Shown here: positions 31,977 through 43,055 of the stretch, in pieces
How positions within the stretch are numbered: position 1 is the first letter of the stretch
Layout: every line of letters starts with the position of its first letter
Origin: Tilletiopsis washingtonensis
Taxonomy: Eukaryota > Basidiomycota > Exobasidiomycetes > Entylomatales
Length of the DNA: 64,000 nt
Direction: 5' to 3'
Assembly (NCBI RefSeq): GCF_003144115.1
Contig: NW_020312004.1
Span: 118,269-182,268, forward strand
The notes under the pieces: model-generated
What the model was told of the DNA's origin: nothing
Seen by the model: the letters and a program-made list of their open reading frames with translations, nothing else
The model's database searches: none
Translations under genes and position numbers: made by a program

Positions 31977-34900
31977 ATGGAGCCGCCGCTGCTGCCCACC
32001 GCTGCCTCGCCGCCACGGCGTCTCCTGTCGCAGCCGCAGCCGCCGCTGCTGCTCGCCCGCTCCAGAGGCGCGACTTACAACGCTCCGTCGTCCGCAGCCG
32101 CCGACGGCCCGTCACGGCTGCCCTACGGCGCAGTCGTTGTGCCCGCCCGGCCGCCGCACCGCCTCTCCTTCTCCTCGTCTGCCGCGCCGCGGCTGCCTGC
32201 CGGAGCGGGCCTCGACGAGACCTTTGCCTCTGACTCGGACGAGGAGCCGCAGGTTGCACCGCTGCGCGTGCGTGACGCCAGTATGGGCGAGGCGAGTCGT
32301 CCGACGTACGTCGCCGGTGCTGCCCTCTCCGCCTCCTCGTCGCACGATGGGCCGCTGCATCGGAGCGTCAAGCGGCCGGGGTACCAACACAAGCGCGCCG
32401 CGTCGAGCATAAGTGCAGGCAGCGCAGCATCCTCCAGCACAGGTCCTCGTGCGCCCTCGACACCGCCATCCTCGATGCCGCTGCATGACGGCTCGTCGCC
32501 GATGCATCGGCCATTCACGCGCGGTGAGGCCGAGATGCTGGAGGCGCTGCGTCTGGGCGGCGGAACGACGAGCACGGGCCCGCACTCGCCCAGCTCGGTC
32601 ATGCGTCGTGCGGGCTCCTCGATGCGCCGCGCCAGCTCGGACTTCAAGCGCATGCTGGCCTCGAGCGGCGCATCTGGCAGCGGTAGGCGCAAGAAGGAGG
32701 GCGGCAGTGTCGACCTGCCTGCGCCGACGCCGCGCTATGATGGTGCGGTGGGCGAGGCTCCACCGCTCTGGACGCTTGGGCGTGGTTCGACTGAAGAGCT
32801 CTCAGACCAAGAACTCAGTAAGCCGCATCCCAGCTGGTGGTCTCCAAGCCGCACGCCGTCGCCTGCCACCTCAGCGGGCGGCGCCTCTGCGCACTCGCGT
32901 CCCTCGTCGCGCCGCTTGTCCTTCATCTCGGCAGCACGGGTGCAGGCGCAGCTCAACGCCATGCCAGTGCCAGAGGCGGAAGGCGAACACTTTGAGTTTG
33001 CGCCGACGCCAGCGAAGCCGGATGACGACGACGGCAGCAGCAGGGCCGCTCGGGCACTGCGCAGCCTCAAACGAGCGAGCAACGGCGCGCTCAGAAGGGC
33101 CAGCTTTGCGAGCGCCTCCAGCGACGGCCCGCTGTACACGCTGCCACCAACTGCGAGCCCGACGCCTAAGGTCATTCTGCTGCCAGAAGAAGGACAGCCT
33201 ACGCATGCGTATGCCACTCCAGATCGGACCCCGTCGCGGGGCCGCGCAGGCTCCGAGTCTGCCACTCCACGGGCGATAGACAACCGACTACTGCTGCAGC
33301 AGCCAGAGTCTCCTACCGATGGGCGCAGCTCCGTCACGCCTACTCCTGGATCCGCAGCGCCTGTGCTGGCCTCTCCCTCTCCCACGCCTGGCAGCCGCGG
33401 GCCACTGGGCGCGGCTGCTGTGTGGCGGCGAGCACAGAGAGAAGCGAGTGCTGCGGCCTTGGAGCGTGGCGCACCGATGCTCGACGCAGCGCCGCCTGCC
33501 GTCGCTGCCGAAACTTCAGGACCGCCGGCTCGAGGCGCGCCTTCCTCTGCAAGGTTGCCACGAGCGGCAGCCAAGTCTAGCGCAGACAGCAGCGCGGGCG
33601 AGGGCGGCCGGACGGGAGGTGACATGGTCGGCGTGGGCGCTGGTGGCGGCGCTGGAGGTCCACGAGGCTGGGGAACAAGAGGCACCAGCAACGGCGGTGG
33701 AGGCGACGCAGCTGGAGGTGGACATGGCGGAGCGGGAGGAGGCCGCGGGCCACCGAATGGCCGGAACGGGGCGCCTGCCGCAACCAACGGATCTGGCTCC
33801 CAGTCGCTGCACTCGCTGTTCCGGCGGCAAGAGTTGGTCGGACGAGGAGCGTACGGAGCGGTGTACCGCGGCGTGCACGTGCCGACCGGCGGCGCCGTCG
33901 CTCTGAAGGTAGTGAATCTGGACACGCCGGAGGACGATGTGTCGGACATCCAGAAGGAGGTCGCGACCTTGACCCAGCTGCGCGACGCGGAAAGCAAGAA
34001 CATCGTGCGCTACTGGGGCTGCTGGCTCATCAAGACGGAGCTGTGGATCGTGATGGACTTTGCCGAAGGCGGCAGCGTGCGCACAGTGGTGAGTCGCAGC
34101 CCGGCCGTCCTACTTTGCGATGCAACTCACCTTTCCCCGCTCAGATGAAAGCTGGCCCCTTGTCCGAGCGCTTCTGCGGTCTCGTCGTGCGCGAGTCGCT
34201 CGTGGCCCTGTCCTACCTGCACAAGTCCGGCATCATCCATCGCGACATCAAGGCTGCCAACATCCTGCTGACGGTGCAGGGCCGCGTGCTGCTCTGCGAC
34301 TTTGGCGTCGCAGCGTCGCTGGTCTCGTCGAGCGTGCACGCCAAGCGCTCGACGTTTGTGGGCACGCCCTACTGGATGGCGCCAGAGGTCATCACCGAGG
34401 GCAAGACGTACGACCAGAGCGCCGATATTTGGAGCCTGGGCATCACGCTCTACGAGATGGCGTGCGGCAACCCGCCGCACGCTGAGCAGGAGCAGATGCG
34501 CGCAATCATGCTCATCCCGAAGAGCAAGCCTCCGCGCCTGCCGGTCGACGGCAACTTCTCGCCGCTGATGCGCGACTTTCTGGCGATGTGTCTCAACGAA
34601 GAGCCGCGCGAGGTGAGCACAGCGTGTCGCTGCTGGCTTATGTACTGCGCTGACACTCGTGCAGCGACCCAACGCAGACGAGCTTGCGAAGAGCAAGTGG
34701 ATCAAGAGCTTTGCCAAGACGCCCAACTCTGTGCTCAAGGAGCTGCTCAACAACTACACCGCATGGACCAAGAGCGGCGGCATGCGCATGAGTCTGCTTG
34801 GCGCCGAGGCTGCTGACCTGAACGACGCTGGGTGAGCGACTGTCGGCACGTACTGTCCACTGCGCCTGCTGACAGTGTCCACAGTAACCGCGACTCGTTC

Positions 34901-36517
34901 ATGTTCGATGGGCGCGAGAGCGACGACGGCTGGGTCTTCAACACTCTGCGCGACCACGAAGCGTACGATGGATTTGACGAGGACATCGTCCAGCCGCAGC
35001 CTATCCGTGATCACCCTCTGTTGCGTCTCTTCGACGCTGCTGATGGCACGCCGGCAGTCGAGACTCTGCCGGCAGAGAACACAAGCGCACTGCGCCGTCC
35101 GGGCTCGCCCAAGGCGATACCTTCGCTGTCCACCCTGCGGGCGGCAGACGTGCGCCCGGCGCCACCGCCGCCTGCTGGCGTCGCGCCAGTGACTGCCGCC
35201 GCCGCTGCCAGCGCGGCTGCCGCAGAGGACAAGGCGAGCTTCGCAGGGATGGGCAACACACCCTTCCGCTTCGGCGGCGGTGGCGGCGACTCCAGCGCGC
35301 TGGGCACGCCGCGCGCGGCAGCCTTCAATCCGCCAGCAGCAAGTCGGCTCCGGGAGCACCGCCCGCAGCCGTCTACGGACAGCACAGATCCTGTCACGGC
35401 AGACACGTCGTTTGGCGACACGACCCTGCCTCACAGCGGGTCCACCTCGGCCGGCACCTCACTCAGTGGCCACGCCCGACATGCGAGCAAGTCCAGCCTG
35501 GCGCACCGCCGCGGCATCAGCAACATTTCGGGTGCGTCCGACAAGTCGTCGGCGTTCTCGAACGCGCAGGAGAGCCTGCCCTCGGAGCTGCCGCAGCATG
35601 CGCTGTCCGCCTCGCCTTCGCAGATGCGCGGGCCACGTATCGTGCCACTCGACTCCAATGCAGCTGCGCAGGCGCTCAAGACGGCCGTCGCTGCTGGATC
35701 GCTCGGACGGCCTCCAGGGCCGACGCGTGCAGCCACAGAGCAGCTCGGGCAAGCAGGCGAATGGCCCGAGCCTCAAATCCTGCGTGCGCGCTCCGCAGGG
35801 CCGTCAGCCGATGACGGGCCAGCGTCTGCGCCAGCACAGGCCGAGCGCACGGCGGCCCAGGCTGCGACAGCTGCACTCGTGGCTGCACAGCGCTATGCTG
35901 CGCAGACACCATCCTACGGCATGCGCAGCCGCAGCGGAAGCCGCAGCCGGCCATTCCATGCGTACGACGGTGCACAGGCTGTCGCGCCCGCCCTGCCTGG
36001 ACGCAGCATCTCTGCGGCGCCCCACACCACCTCCTTCCGCGATGCCGTGGCCGCGCGTCACTACGACCTGGCACCGCCAGGCACACTGGACCTCACCGAC
36101 ACCCTGCCGCCCTCTCCAAGCGTCTCGGCCTCGGCCTACTTCCCGCCTATGTCTGCCACCAACAGCCAGCGCGCCGCGGCGGCCTGGGGCCCGTCGCCGC
36201 TGCGGCCCAGCGCCGGTGGCCTCGGCCGGCCAATCGTGCACTCGCGCCTGCAGCACGGCGGCAGCGACCCTACGCAGATCGCCGGCTTCGCCCGCACCGA
36301 CTCGGGCGACGCCGCCGACGGCAGCGGCTGGCCAGGTGTCCCGCCAGGTCAGCCGACTGGTCCGCGCTTGCGTGCCCTCGACTTCTCCAACCTCGACGCC
36401 AACGGCGGCGTCCACGCCGAGCTTGCGCGCGTCGTCGACGACCTCGGCGCCTGGCTCGACGTGCTTGGCATGGGCCTTGCCAGCGCCATCAGCGTCGATG
36501 CGGCGACGCAGAACTAG
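31977..36517 (+). CDS. KIC1: Germinal-centre (GCKIII) kinase of the Nak1/Kic1 type
   Basis: Ser/Thr kinase predicted to act upstream of the Ndr/Orb6 (RAM/MOR) morphogenesis pathway. Four exons (31977-34088, 34145-34612, 34665-34831, 34885-36517), 1459 residues. The kinase domain spans about residues 612-880: GRGAYGAVYRG P-loop, ALKVV lysine, LWIVMDFAEGGSVRTV, then MKAGPL as in Nak1/Kic1, HRDIKAANILL catalytic loop, CDFGVAA and the activation segment STFVGTPYWMAPEVITEG. All catalytic residues are present. It is followed by WIKSFAKTPNSVLKELLNNY and a 550-residue disordered tail ending in ALDFSNLDANGG and a short helix (ARVVDDLGAWLDVL). Unusual: about 610 Ser/Pro/Arg-rich residues precede the kinase domain, which is N-terminal in yeast Kic1 and fission yeast Nak1. 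Confidence 0.85.
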
Positions 36518-36677
36518 ACGCGCCGCGCCCCTCTGGACCACACATCGTCACCTACCACTGTATCCACCACACCCCCGGGCATCCCTCGCGTCACCCAAAT
36601 GCACATCACCGGATCCGATTGACGTGCATGCCTGCCAGGCCCACTTCTGCTGTGTCCGAGAGAGCGAGGTGGCGCCC

Positions 36678-37776
36678 CTAGGCCGACTTGTACTGATACC
36701 GCATGCCGTCGAGGCCCTTCGCGGCAATTTCCGCCTGGTTGATGATGTCTGTGCGAGCGCAGCGTCAGCGAAGCAGCTTCGCGCTGGCGATCCACCACTC
36801 ACACTCGATCAGCAGCAGCAGGCCCAGCACCAGCGGCGTCAGCGCCCACCACGCGGCCGCGCCGAATGCGCCGGCGCCGAACGTCATGAGCGGCAGCGGC
36901 CAGCTGGCGACAAAGACGAGCATGAGGTAGAGGTTGCGCGGGTGCATCTTGGTCATGAAGTTTGGCGGGTTGTCGGCGCCCGTGTTGCGATTCATCGTGC
37001 CGGGTGCCGGCGCCTTGTAGCCGGCCATGTTGGTCGGGTGGTAGCGCAGGTCCGTCAACGACTTGACGAGCCAGCCGGGCGCCGTGCCGAAGAGGTGCGG
37101 CTGCTGCGGGTACGGCAGGCCCTTGCGCTTGATGAGGCCCATGCGGTCTGCCGTCTCGCGCCACGCCGCCCACAGCAGGCAGCCGGTGCTTGCGAGGAAG
37201 ACGGTGTAGATGGGCGCAATCGGCAGGCGCGTCAGGTCGTCGTGCGTCGCATCGGCCTCGTGGTGCACAAAGAGCATGTGGAAGTGCGTGTCGGGATGCG
37301 TGTTGGTGAGGTATGCGGGCATGGGCGTGCAATAGCTGCGCTCGACCGGTCAGCTGCGGGCGCAGACAGGACTGTATGCCGGGACCACATCACGCAAGCA
37401 GTGTGCGACAGCAGGCGCGGGCACAGCCCTCCTGTATGCTGGCCGCCGTGCTGTCCGGCCCAGTACAGCGACCACCACACGCAGAGCAGCAGCGGCACTC
37501 ACAGGAAGCCCAGCCCAGCAATCAGCACCAGCATGCCCATACGCGCGATGTAGTCGCTCTGTGAGTTGCGCTCGCGCAGCTCCTGCACGACAGCCTTCTG
37601 GTCTGGCAGGCGTCGCATGGCGGCACGTCAGCGCACTGCAGAGTGGAGGGCCACATCCAGTGCCAGGTGCGCTCACCATCGGCGTCCATGGGCGCGTCGG
37701 CGTCGGCATCGTCCAGCACGGCCAGCGGGTCGTTGGTGCCCGCGGCGTGGCGCTGTGTGAGCTTTGAGGAGGACAT
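36678..37776 (-). CDS. Unknown four-helix membrane protein
   Basis: Four exons (37776-37677, 37602-37503, 37335-36803, 36748-36678), 267 residues. Predicted membrane spans: IARMGMLVLIAGLGFLL, LPIAPIYTVFLASTGCLLWAAW, LYLMLVFVASWPLPLMTFG and AAAWWALTPLVLGLLLLIEY. The N terminus is acidic (AVLDDADADAPMDADD) and there is no signal peptide. A polar loop of about 70 residues with Gly/Pro and TDLRYHP lies between spans two and three; the end is GLDGMRYQYKSA. I do not recognise the family. All splice phases agree and the hydrophobic pattern is coherent, so it is a real gene. The stop lies 160 nt from the convergent kinase gene. Confidence 0.75.
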
Positions 37777-38217
37777 GGCTGCGGTGAGGAAGGTCGTTGC
37801 GGTCGAGAGGCAAGCTGCACACCGTCCTACGCCCGAGAGACACACGCGTTCGGCGTTACGGGCCGGCGCGCGCCGTGCGTGCCGTCGTGCCGCACGGCAT
37901 CCGTTGCCGCGGCACGCTCAGCGCTGCCGCCGGCTCCACATCCGCGGCTCAACTGAGATCCGACAAGCCCTGCCGGATCGCACACGACGCAGACACCACA
38001 GCGCTCATAACCGCAAGCATCGAGCATCAGGCCCTGTGGATACAAGTCATTGCGTGGCGGCGGCGATGTGAGGAGATACAGAGGATGCGTGGGACAGCGA
38101 GAGCGGCGTGTGGGCGCAATGGGAGAAGGTGGCCGGTCCGACAGCTGTGAGATCGAGTCAAATGCGACGGAAGACGCACGCATCGAAATATTGAACGACA
38201 GGGAGCGCAGTCTGCTC
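37777..38217. other. Intergenic, tandem minus-strand genes
   Basis: 441 nt between the start of the membrane-protein gene and the stop of the next minus-strand gene. It should hold a promoter and a 3' UTR. Nothing else is visible. Confidence 0.4.
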
Positions 38218-40300
38218 TCAGTCCTCGAGGCGGTTCGCCACCGGCGGCGGCGGCAGGCCAGCCTTGCGTTCTCTGCGCCTGATCTCCTCCCACAGCTCCC
38301 ACTGCTCCTGCACCTTGCGCTGCTTCTCCTCCTCGGCACGTTTACGAGCCTCTTCCGCCCTTCGCGCCTCGCGCGCCTGCAATTCGGCACTTCGCGCCTT
38401 GTCAGCCTCGGCCTGCCGCGCTCGCTCCTTGGCCAGCGAGGCTTGCACGGCTGCGAAGCGCCGGTCCGCCTTGCTCGCGCGCGGCTCGTCGACTGCAGCG
38501 GCGCCATCGGCTGTCTCGCCTTGCGCAATAGGCGGTGTGGCAAGTGGCGAGGGCGTGAGAGCTTGAGGCACATTCGAGGGCCCGCTCGTCGAGCGAGACG
38601 TGCCAGAATAGGCGCCAGACTGCTCAGAGCGCCCGTCGTCGCGGCCAAAGTCGTCCTGGCCGGACAGAGCGAGGGCCAGGGCCGCATCGTTGGCCAACTG
38701 CTCGTCCAGCGCGCTCATGCCCTGCGGAGGATTGACCGTTGGCGCAGTCGCCGCAGAGGGCATGTGCGCGAGCGTCTCGCTGGGGCCGGCCGCAGATGGG
38801 AACGGAGCAAGGTTGCGGATCGGTGGCAGGAGCGGCGCAGGAGGTAGCTCGACTCGCTGCCGGCCTGCTGAGCTGCTGCTGATCTGGCGTCCAGCAGGCT
38901 TCGGGCGCGTCGGCTCGCCTTCGACAGCCAGATCCTGAGCGCGCCGCTCAGCTGCCTCTGCAGCGACACGCGCTCTGCCCTCCCGATCTCCTTCGCCACG
39001 ACTGGCGCGGCCGTTGCTCGAGTGCTTCTTCTTCGGCTTTGCTGGCCGCACCTCTCCACTTGCAGCGGTGAACGAGGCAAACGCCGCAGCGTTGCCGTAC
39101 TCCGGATTGATGTTCTGTGCAGGCGACTCGGCAGGGACAGCTCCAAAGCGGCCCTGCACGCCCGGCCCGATGACCAGCGCAGTGCTAGGCATCGCAGCTG
39201 CGCCAGCTGGTGGCCCGCTGCCGTTCATGCCTGCCGACGTGGCTGCTGTCGGACGCAAGGCATCGTCGTGAGACGTCGCGCCGCTCGTGTGTCGCCGGTG
39301 TGGTGCCGGCGGCGCACTCTGCATCGCGTTGAGGCCGGTGACTGAGGTCGGCGTGCGGCTGCCGCTCTGAGCAGCGCCGCTGTCGAGCGGCGGACTTGAC
39401 GGTGCGCCGTTGCGCGAGCCGCGCCTGCGACGCTCCTCGGGCGGAGCTGCTGCGAGTGGAGGTGGGCGATACGGGCCGGGCGTTGGTCCCGCGGCGCTAC
39501 TTGATCGGCCATTGCCGAGGCGTGGCCGAGTGCGAGCGCCCTGAGCGCCAGACGCTTCCGCAGCAGAAATGACGCGGAAGCCGCGACTTGGGTCGCGGTA
39601 CTGGTGCTGGTGGAAGTTGGCTTGCGGCTGCCCGGCCACGCTGGAGCTGTGCGACGACGGCTCGCGCGGGTTGAGGACGCTGTAGGGCGGCGGTGCGGAC
39701 AGCGTGCCTGCTCGTGTCAGGCTGCCAGCAGGCAAGCCGAAGACATGCCCGCGAGGCAGTGCCGGGAGACGAAGAGACTCCAGAGTGTGTGGTGGCTTGA
39801 CGCGGATGCTGCAGGCAAGTGTCAGCCACAGTATGCGGTGACCAGCCAAGCCGGGCTTTGCCTTCTCGTCGGTACATCGCTCGACCTTGTCGTTGTACTC
39901 ACATGATCTCATCGCCGTCCTCCAGCAGCGCGCAGTCGTGGTCGTCGGCCAGCTCAAAGCCCTCCAGCTCCTCGTCCCGCGCCTCGCCCTCGCGCGTCTC
40001 TGGCGCGATGAGCGCGTTCTGGCGCAGCTCTATCCGCAGCATCTCGCGGCGCCAGCCCTGCAGCGTCTCCTGCTTAAGACGCTCGCTGTGCGTCATGGCC
40101 GCCACGGCCGCCTGTGTCGAGCTGGCTGGCGAGATCTGGCCGGTGAGGATGGAGAGGATGCTGAGCTTGAGCGCCGAGATGGGCTGCGCGGCGTCGGGGA
40201 TCGGGTGTGGCACGCGGAACGGCGGCAGCGGCGGCAGCGTGCGCAGGTGCACCGACGGCGCCTGTCCGCCGCCGGCTGCCATGGCAGACGGCGCAGTCAT
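38218..40300 (-). CDS. Unknown Ser/Pro-rich protein with charged C-terminal coiled coil
   Basis: Two exons (40300-39903, 39808-38218) give 662 residues. A structured N-terminal part (about residues 20-130) has helices such as SALKLSILSILTGQIS and SERLKQETLQGWRREMLRIE, followed by acidic LADDHDCALLEDGDEI. The middle is a long disordered Ser/Pro/Gly/Ala region with Lys/Arg patches (RPAKPKKKHSSNGRASRG). Near residue 490 the sequence LANDAALALALSGQ resembles a ubiquitin-interacting helix in shape only. The C terminus (about 590-650) is a highly charged helix rich in Ala/Arg/Glu, a probable coiled coil. I do not recognise the family. A UIM is a guess from the pattern. Confidence 0.7.
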
Positions 40301-41001
40301 GGCGGGCTGAGAGGGCTCGAAGATGCACGCAGACGCACTCGCGCGCAGCGGCTGGGTGTGGAGGTGCGCTGCACCCTGGCGGCTGGCAGAGGTGTGCGCT
40401 GCGCAGACGGAGGGCAGTGGGTGTGCTAGACACGGAGAAGGCTGCGAGCAAGAGGAGCTGGACGCTGAGTGTAAGAGACGAAAGTGAGGCTGGCTGAGAA
40501 GGAGAGGATGACGAGGGCGGCAAGGACGTCGCAGGGCCAGGTCACGCGGCGCCGCAAGGCGCCAGAAATCGCAATCGCCGCCTCTCGGGCCGGGCCGACC
40601 CCTCCGCGGCTTGCTGCGCCGCCGCCACGCGCGTCACACAGCACCCTGGCAGCGCCGCAGATCTCACTGCAGCGCCAGAACGCAGCATCACCTCGCTCGC
40701 CGCACATCTCGAGCGATCATCCATCGTAGGCGCAAGCTGGTGCTGGAGTGCTATGCTCGTCTCCCGTAGGGCGTTGCAGGCCGACGCTTGCCACGGCCGC
40801 CGCTGGAGCGTCGAGCAGCGGCCTGCACAGCCGCGCGATGCAGCATGACGGTGCCGCGCCGCTGGGCATCACGTGACGGCATCTTGGTGGGCAATGCGGG
40901 GTAGCGAGATCGGGCAGCTGCTCCGTGCGGCCTGTCGAGCACCCATCTCAGCACCTGACGGCCATCTCCACGCTCCAAAGACCCGTTCGAGTACGCCAAT
41001 C
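40301..41001. promoter_or_regulatory. Divergent promoter, unknown gene / polysaccharide deacetylase
   Basis: 701 nt between opposed start codons. It holds both promoters; no coding segment or repeat stands out. Confidence 0.45.
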
Positions 41002-43055
41002 ATGCCGCGCGAAGTCCTTGTTTCGATCGCACCTGACGCCGACTGCGTGGCGGGCTGGCTGGGTGAGCATATGCTACGCGCTTCTGGCTGAACGCGGCGG
41101 CGCGAGTGACGCACTGACGCTTGATGATGCCTGCTGCGGACAGGCTCATACGGCGGAGTGAGTGATGCCAGCTCAGGGAGATGCACACATGCATCGTGCA
41201 GATTGTGTGCTATTCATCTCACGCACGGCTGCCTGCTGCGTGCAGGAAGACAGCCCCAACGACATATCGCGCGGCGCCTTCGCAGCCGAGGTGGGCCTGC
41301 CGCGCCTGCTCAAGCTGTTCAAGAAGCACGGCATCACCACGACGTTCTTCATCCCGGGGTGCGACAGCAGTGCAGCTGTGACGGAGCACATACTCACATA
41401 CGCCATCAGTCACACGCTCGAGTCGTTTCCGAAGGAGTGCGAGGCGATCCGCGATGCTGGGCACGAGATCGGCCTGCATGGCTGTGAGCTCGGCGAGCGG
41501 CGCTGCCCACGAGCCCCTGCCTGACCCGCGCACGCAGACTCGCACGAGGTGCACAGCTCGAGTACGGCGCTCCAGCGCTTCCGCTGACGCTGCTGCAGAA
41601 CCCGACGGCCATGAGCGTTGAGCAACAGCGCGCGGTGCTCGACAAGACTGTGAGACTGACGTGACGGCCTCGCTGTGATCGCTCCTCATACTCACGCCAC
41701 GCTGTAGTACAAGCAGCTCTCCGAGTTCACCGGCAAGCCCATCGTCGGCAGCGTGGCGCCGTGGTGGGAGACGAGCAAGGAGGGCGTCGAGATGCTTCTG
41801 GAGTACGGTGCGTTGCGGCGCTCTGAGAGCGCCCAGCGAGCTGTGCCTGACGCACGGCAGGGCAGGCATCGAGTACGACGTGAGCGGCTGCCCAGCTTGA
41901 GATGCTGTCGCCTCATTTCCTACTGACATGGGTTGCGTGACACAGCACAGCAACCAGGTGCACTGTGCGAAGTCGGTGAGGCGCACAGCAGACCGCTTAC
42001 AACCCACCCGCAGAGCCACGACTGCCGCATGTTCTACCTCAGGGACCAGGGTGAGAAATTCGATGTGGCAGCAGGTGGCCAATGATCGAGCTCCTCGATG
42101 CAGACTACTGGACGAAGATCGACTATGACAAAGCCGCAGAGGTGCGCAGGCCCGTCCGCCCTGGCGACAGTTGCTGGCGGCACTTGCTGATGCGCATGGA
42201 TCGCTGACAGGAGTGGATGAAGCCGTGAGCATGCCTGGTCACGCGACCAGGCAAAGGCTAGACGCATGTCCGCCGGCAGAATGATCAAGGGCAAGGAGAC
42301 AGGCCTCGTCGAGATCCCGGCCTCCTGGTGACGTTGCACCGCGCGGTGACGCAGCGCATGCCTCGCTGACGCCTGTCGCAGGTATCTGGACGATCTGCCG
42401 CCGATGATGTTCATCAAGAGTGAGCTGTGCTGCCAGCTCCGACGCAGCGTCGATGTGGCCTGATACATGGTCCTGCAGAGGCTCCAAACAGCCACGGCTG
42501 GGTGACACCGCAGGCCGTCGAGCAGATCTGGAAGGACACCTTCACGGTGACTGCGCCCTGCAGCTGCATCCCGGCGCGCACCCGGCTCATGCCGCGCTCC
42601 CTGCCGCCAGTGGATCTACGAGAACGAAGCCGACGATGACGACGAGGTCACCGTGTACCCGCTCACCATCCATCCGGACGTCGCCGGGCGCGCACACGTG
42701 ATGCTGATGCTCGATCGCTTCATCAGCTGGCTCAAGCAGCATGAAGGTAAGCAACGTGGAGGAGAGCGCGGCGGCGGCAGCGGCAGGCAGCGCTCGCTTC
42801 GATGCTTTCAACTCCGCCGTACGATCCCGTTCGCACCCGCGAGTCGGTTGGCCCTCGCGTCGACGTCGACACACGAACGATGCTCGGCTTTTCCACAGAT
42901 GACAGCGACAGCTCACACCCTCTTCCACGCTTGCCACAGGCGTGCGCTTCGTGACGATGCACGAGATGAGCCTTGCCTTTCGCGCCAAAGCAGGCCCGCC
43001 GGCGGCTGGCGCAGTTATGCCGAAGAGCATGCAGGGCGCTGCCGCTGATGCTTAA
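41002..43055 (+). CDS. Polysaccharide deacetylase-family protein in 17 exons
   Basis: NodB-fold deacetylase/amidohydrolase, close to the fungal branch related to bacterial PgdA and PuuE. Exons: 41002-41062, 41144-41157, 41246-41358, 41410-41483, 41538-41548, 41599-41649, 41708-41807, 41866-41879, 41946-41957, 42014-42050, 42104-42141, 42211-42224, 42280-42327, 42382-42419, 42479-42546, 42611-42746, 42940-43055. All phases agree and give 314 residues, the normal family length. Seen: [20 protein letters not shown] with the metal-binding Asp14, [29 protein letters not shown] with the HxxxH metal pair (His86, His90), [21 protein letters not shown] and [16 protein letters not shown]. No signal peptide, so probably intracellular; a cell-wall or ureide substrate cannot be chosen. 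Five exons are only 11-14 nt long. The gene looks intact. Confidence 0.9.
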
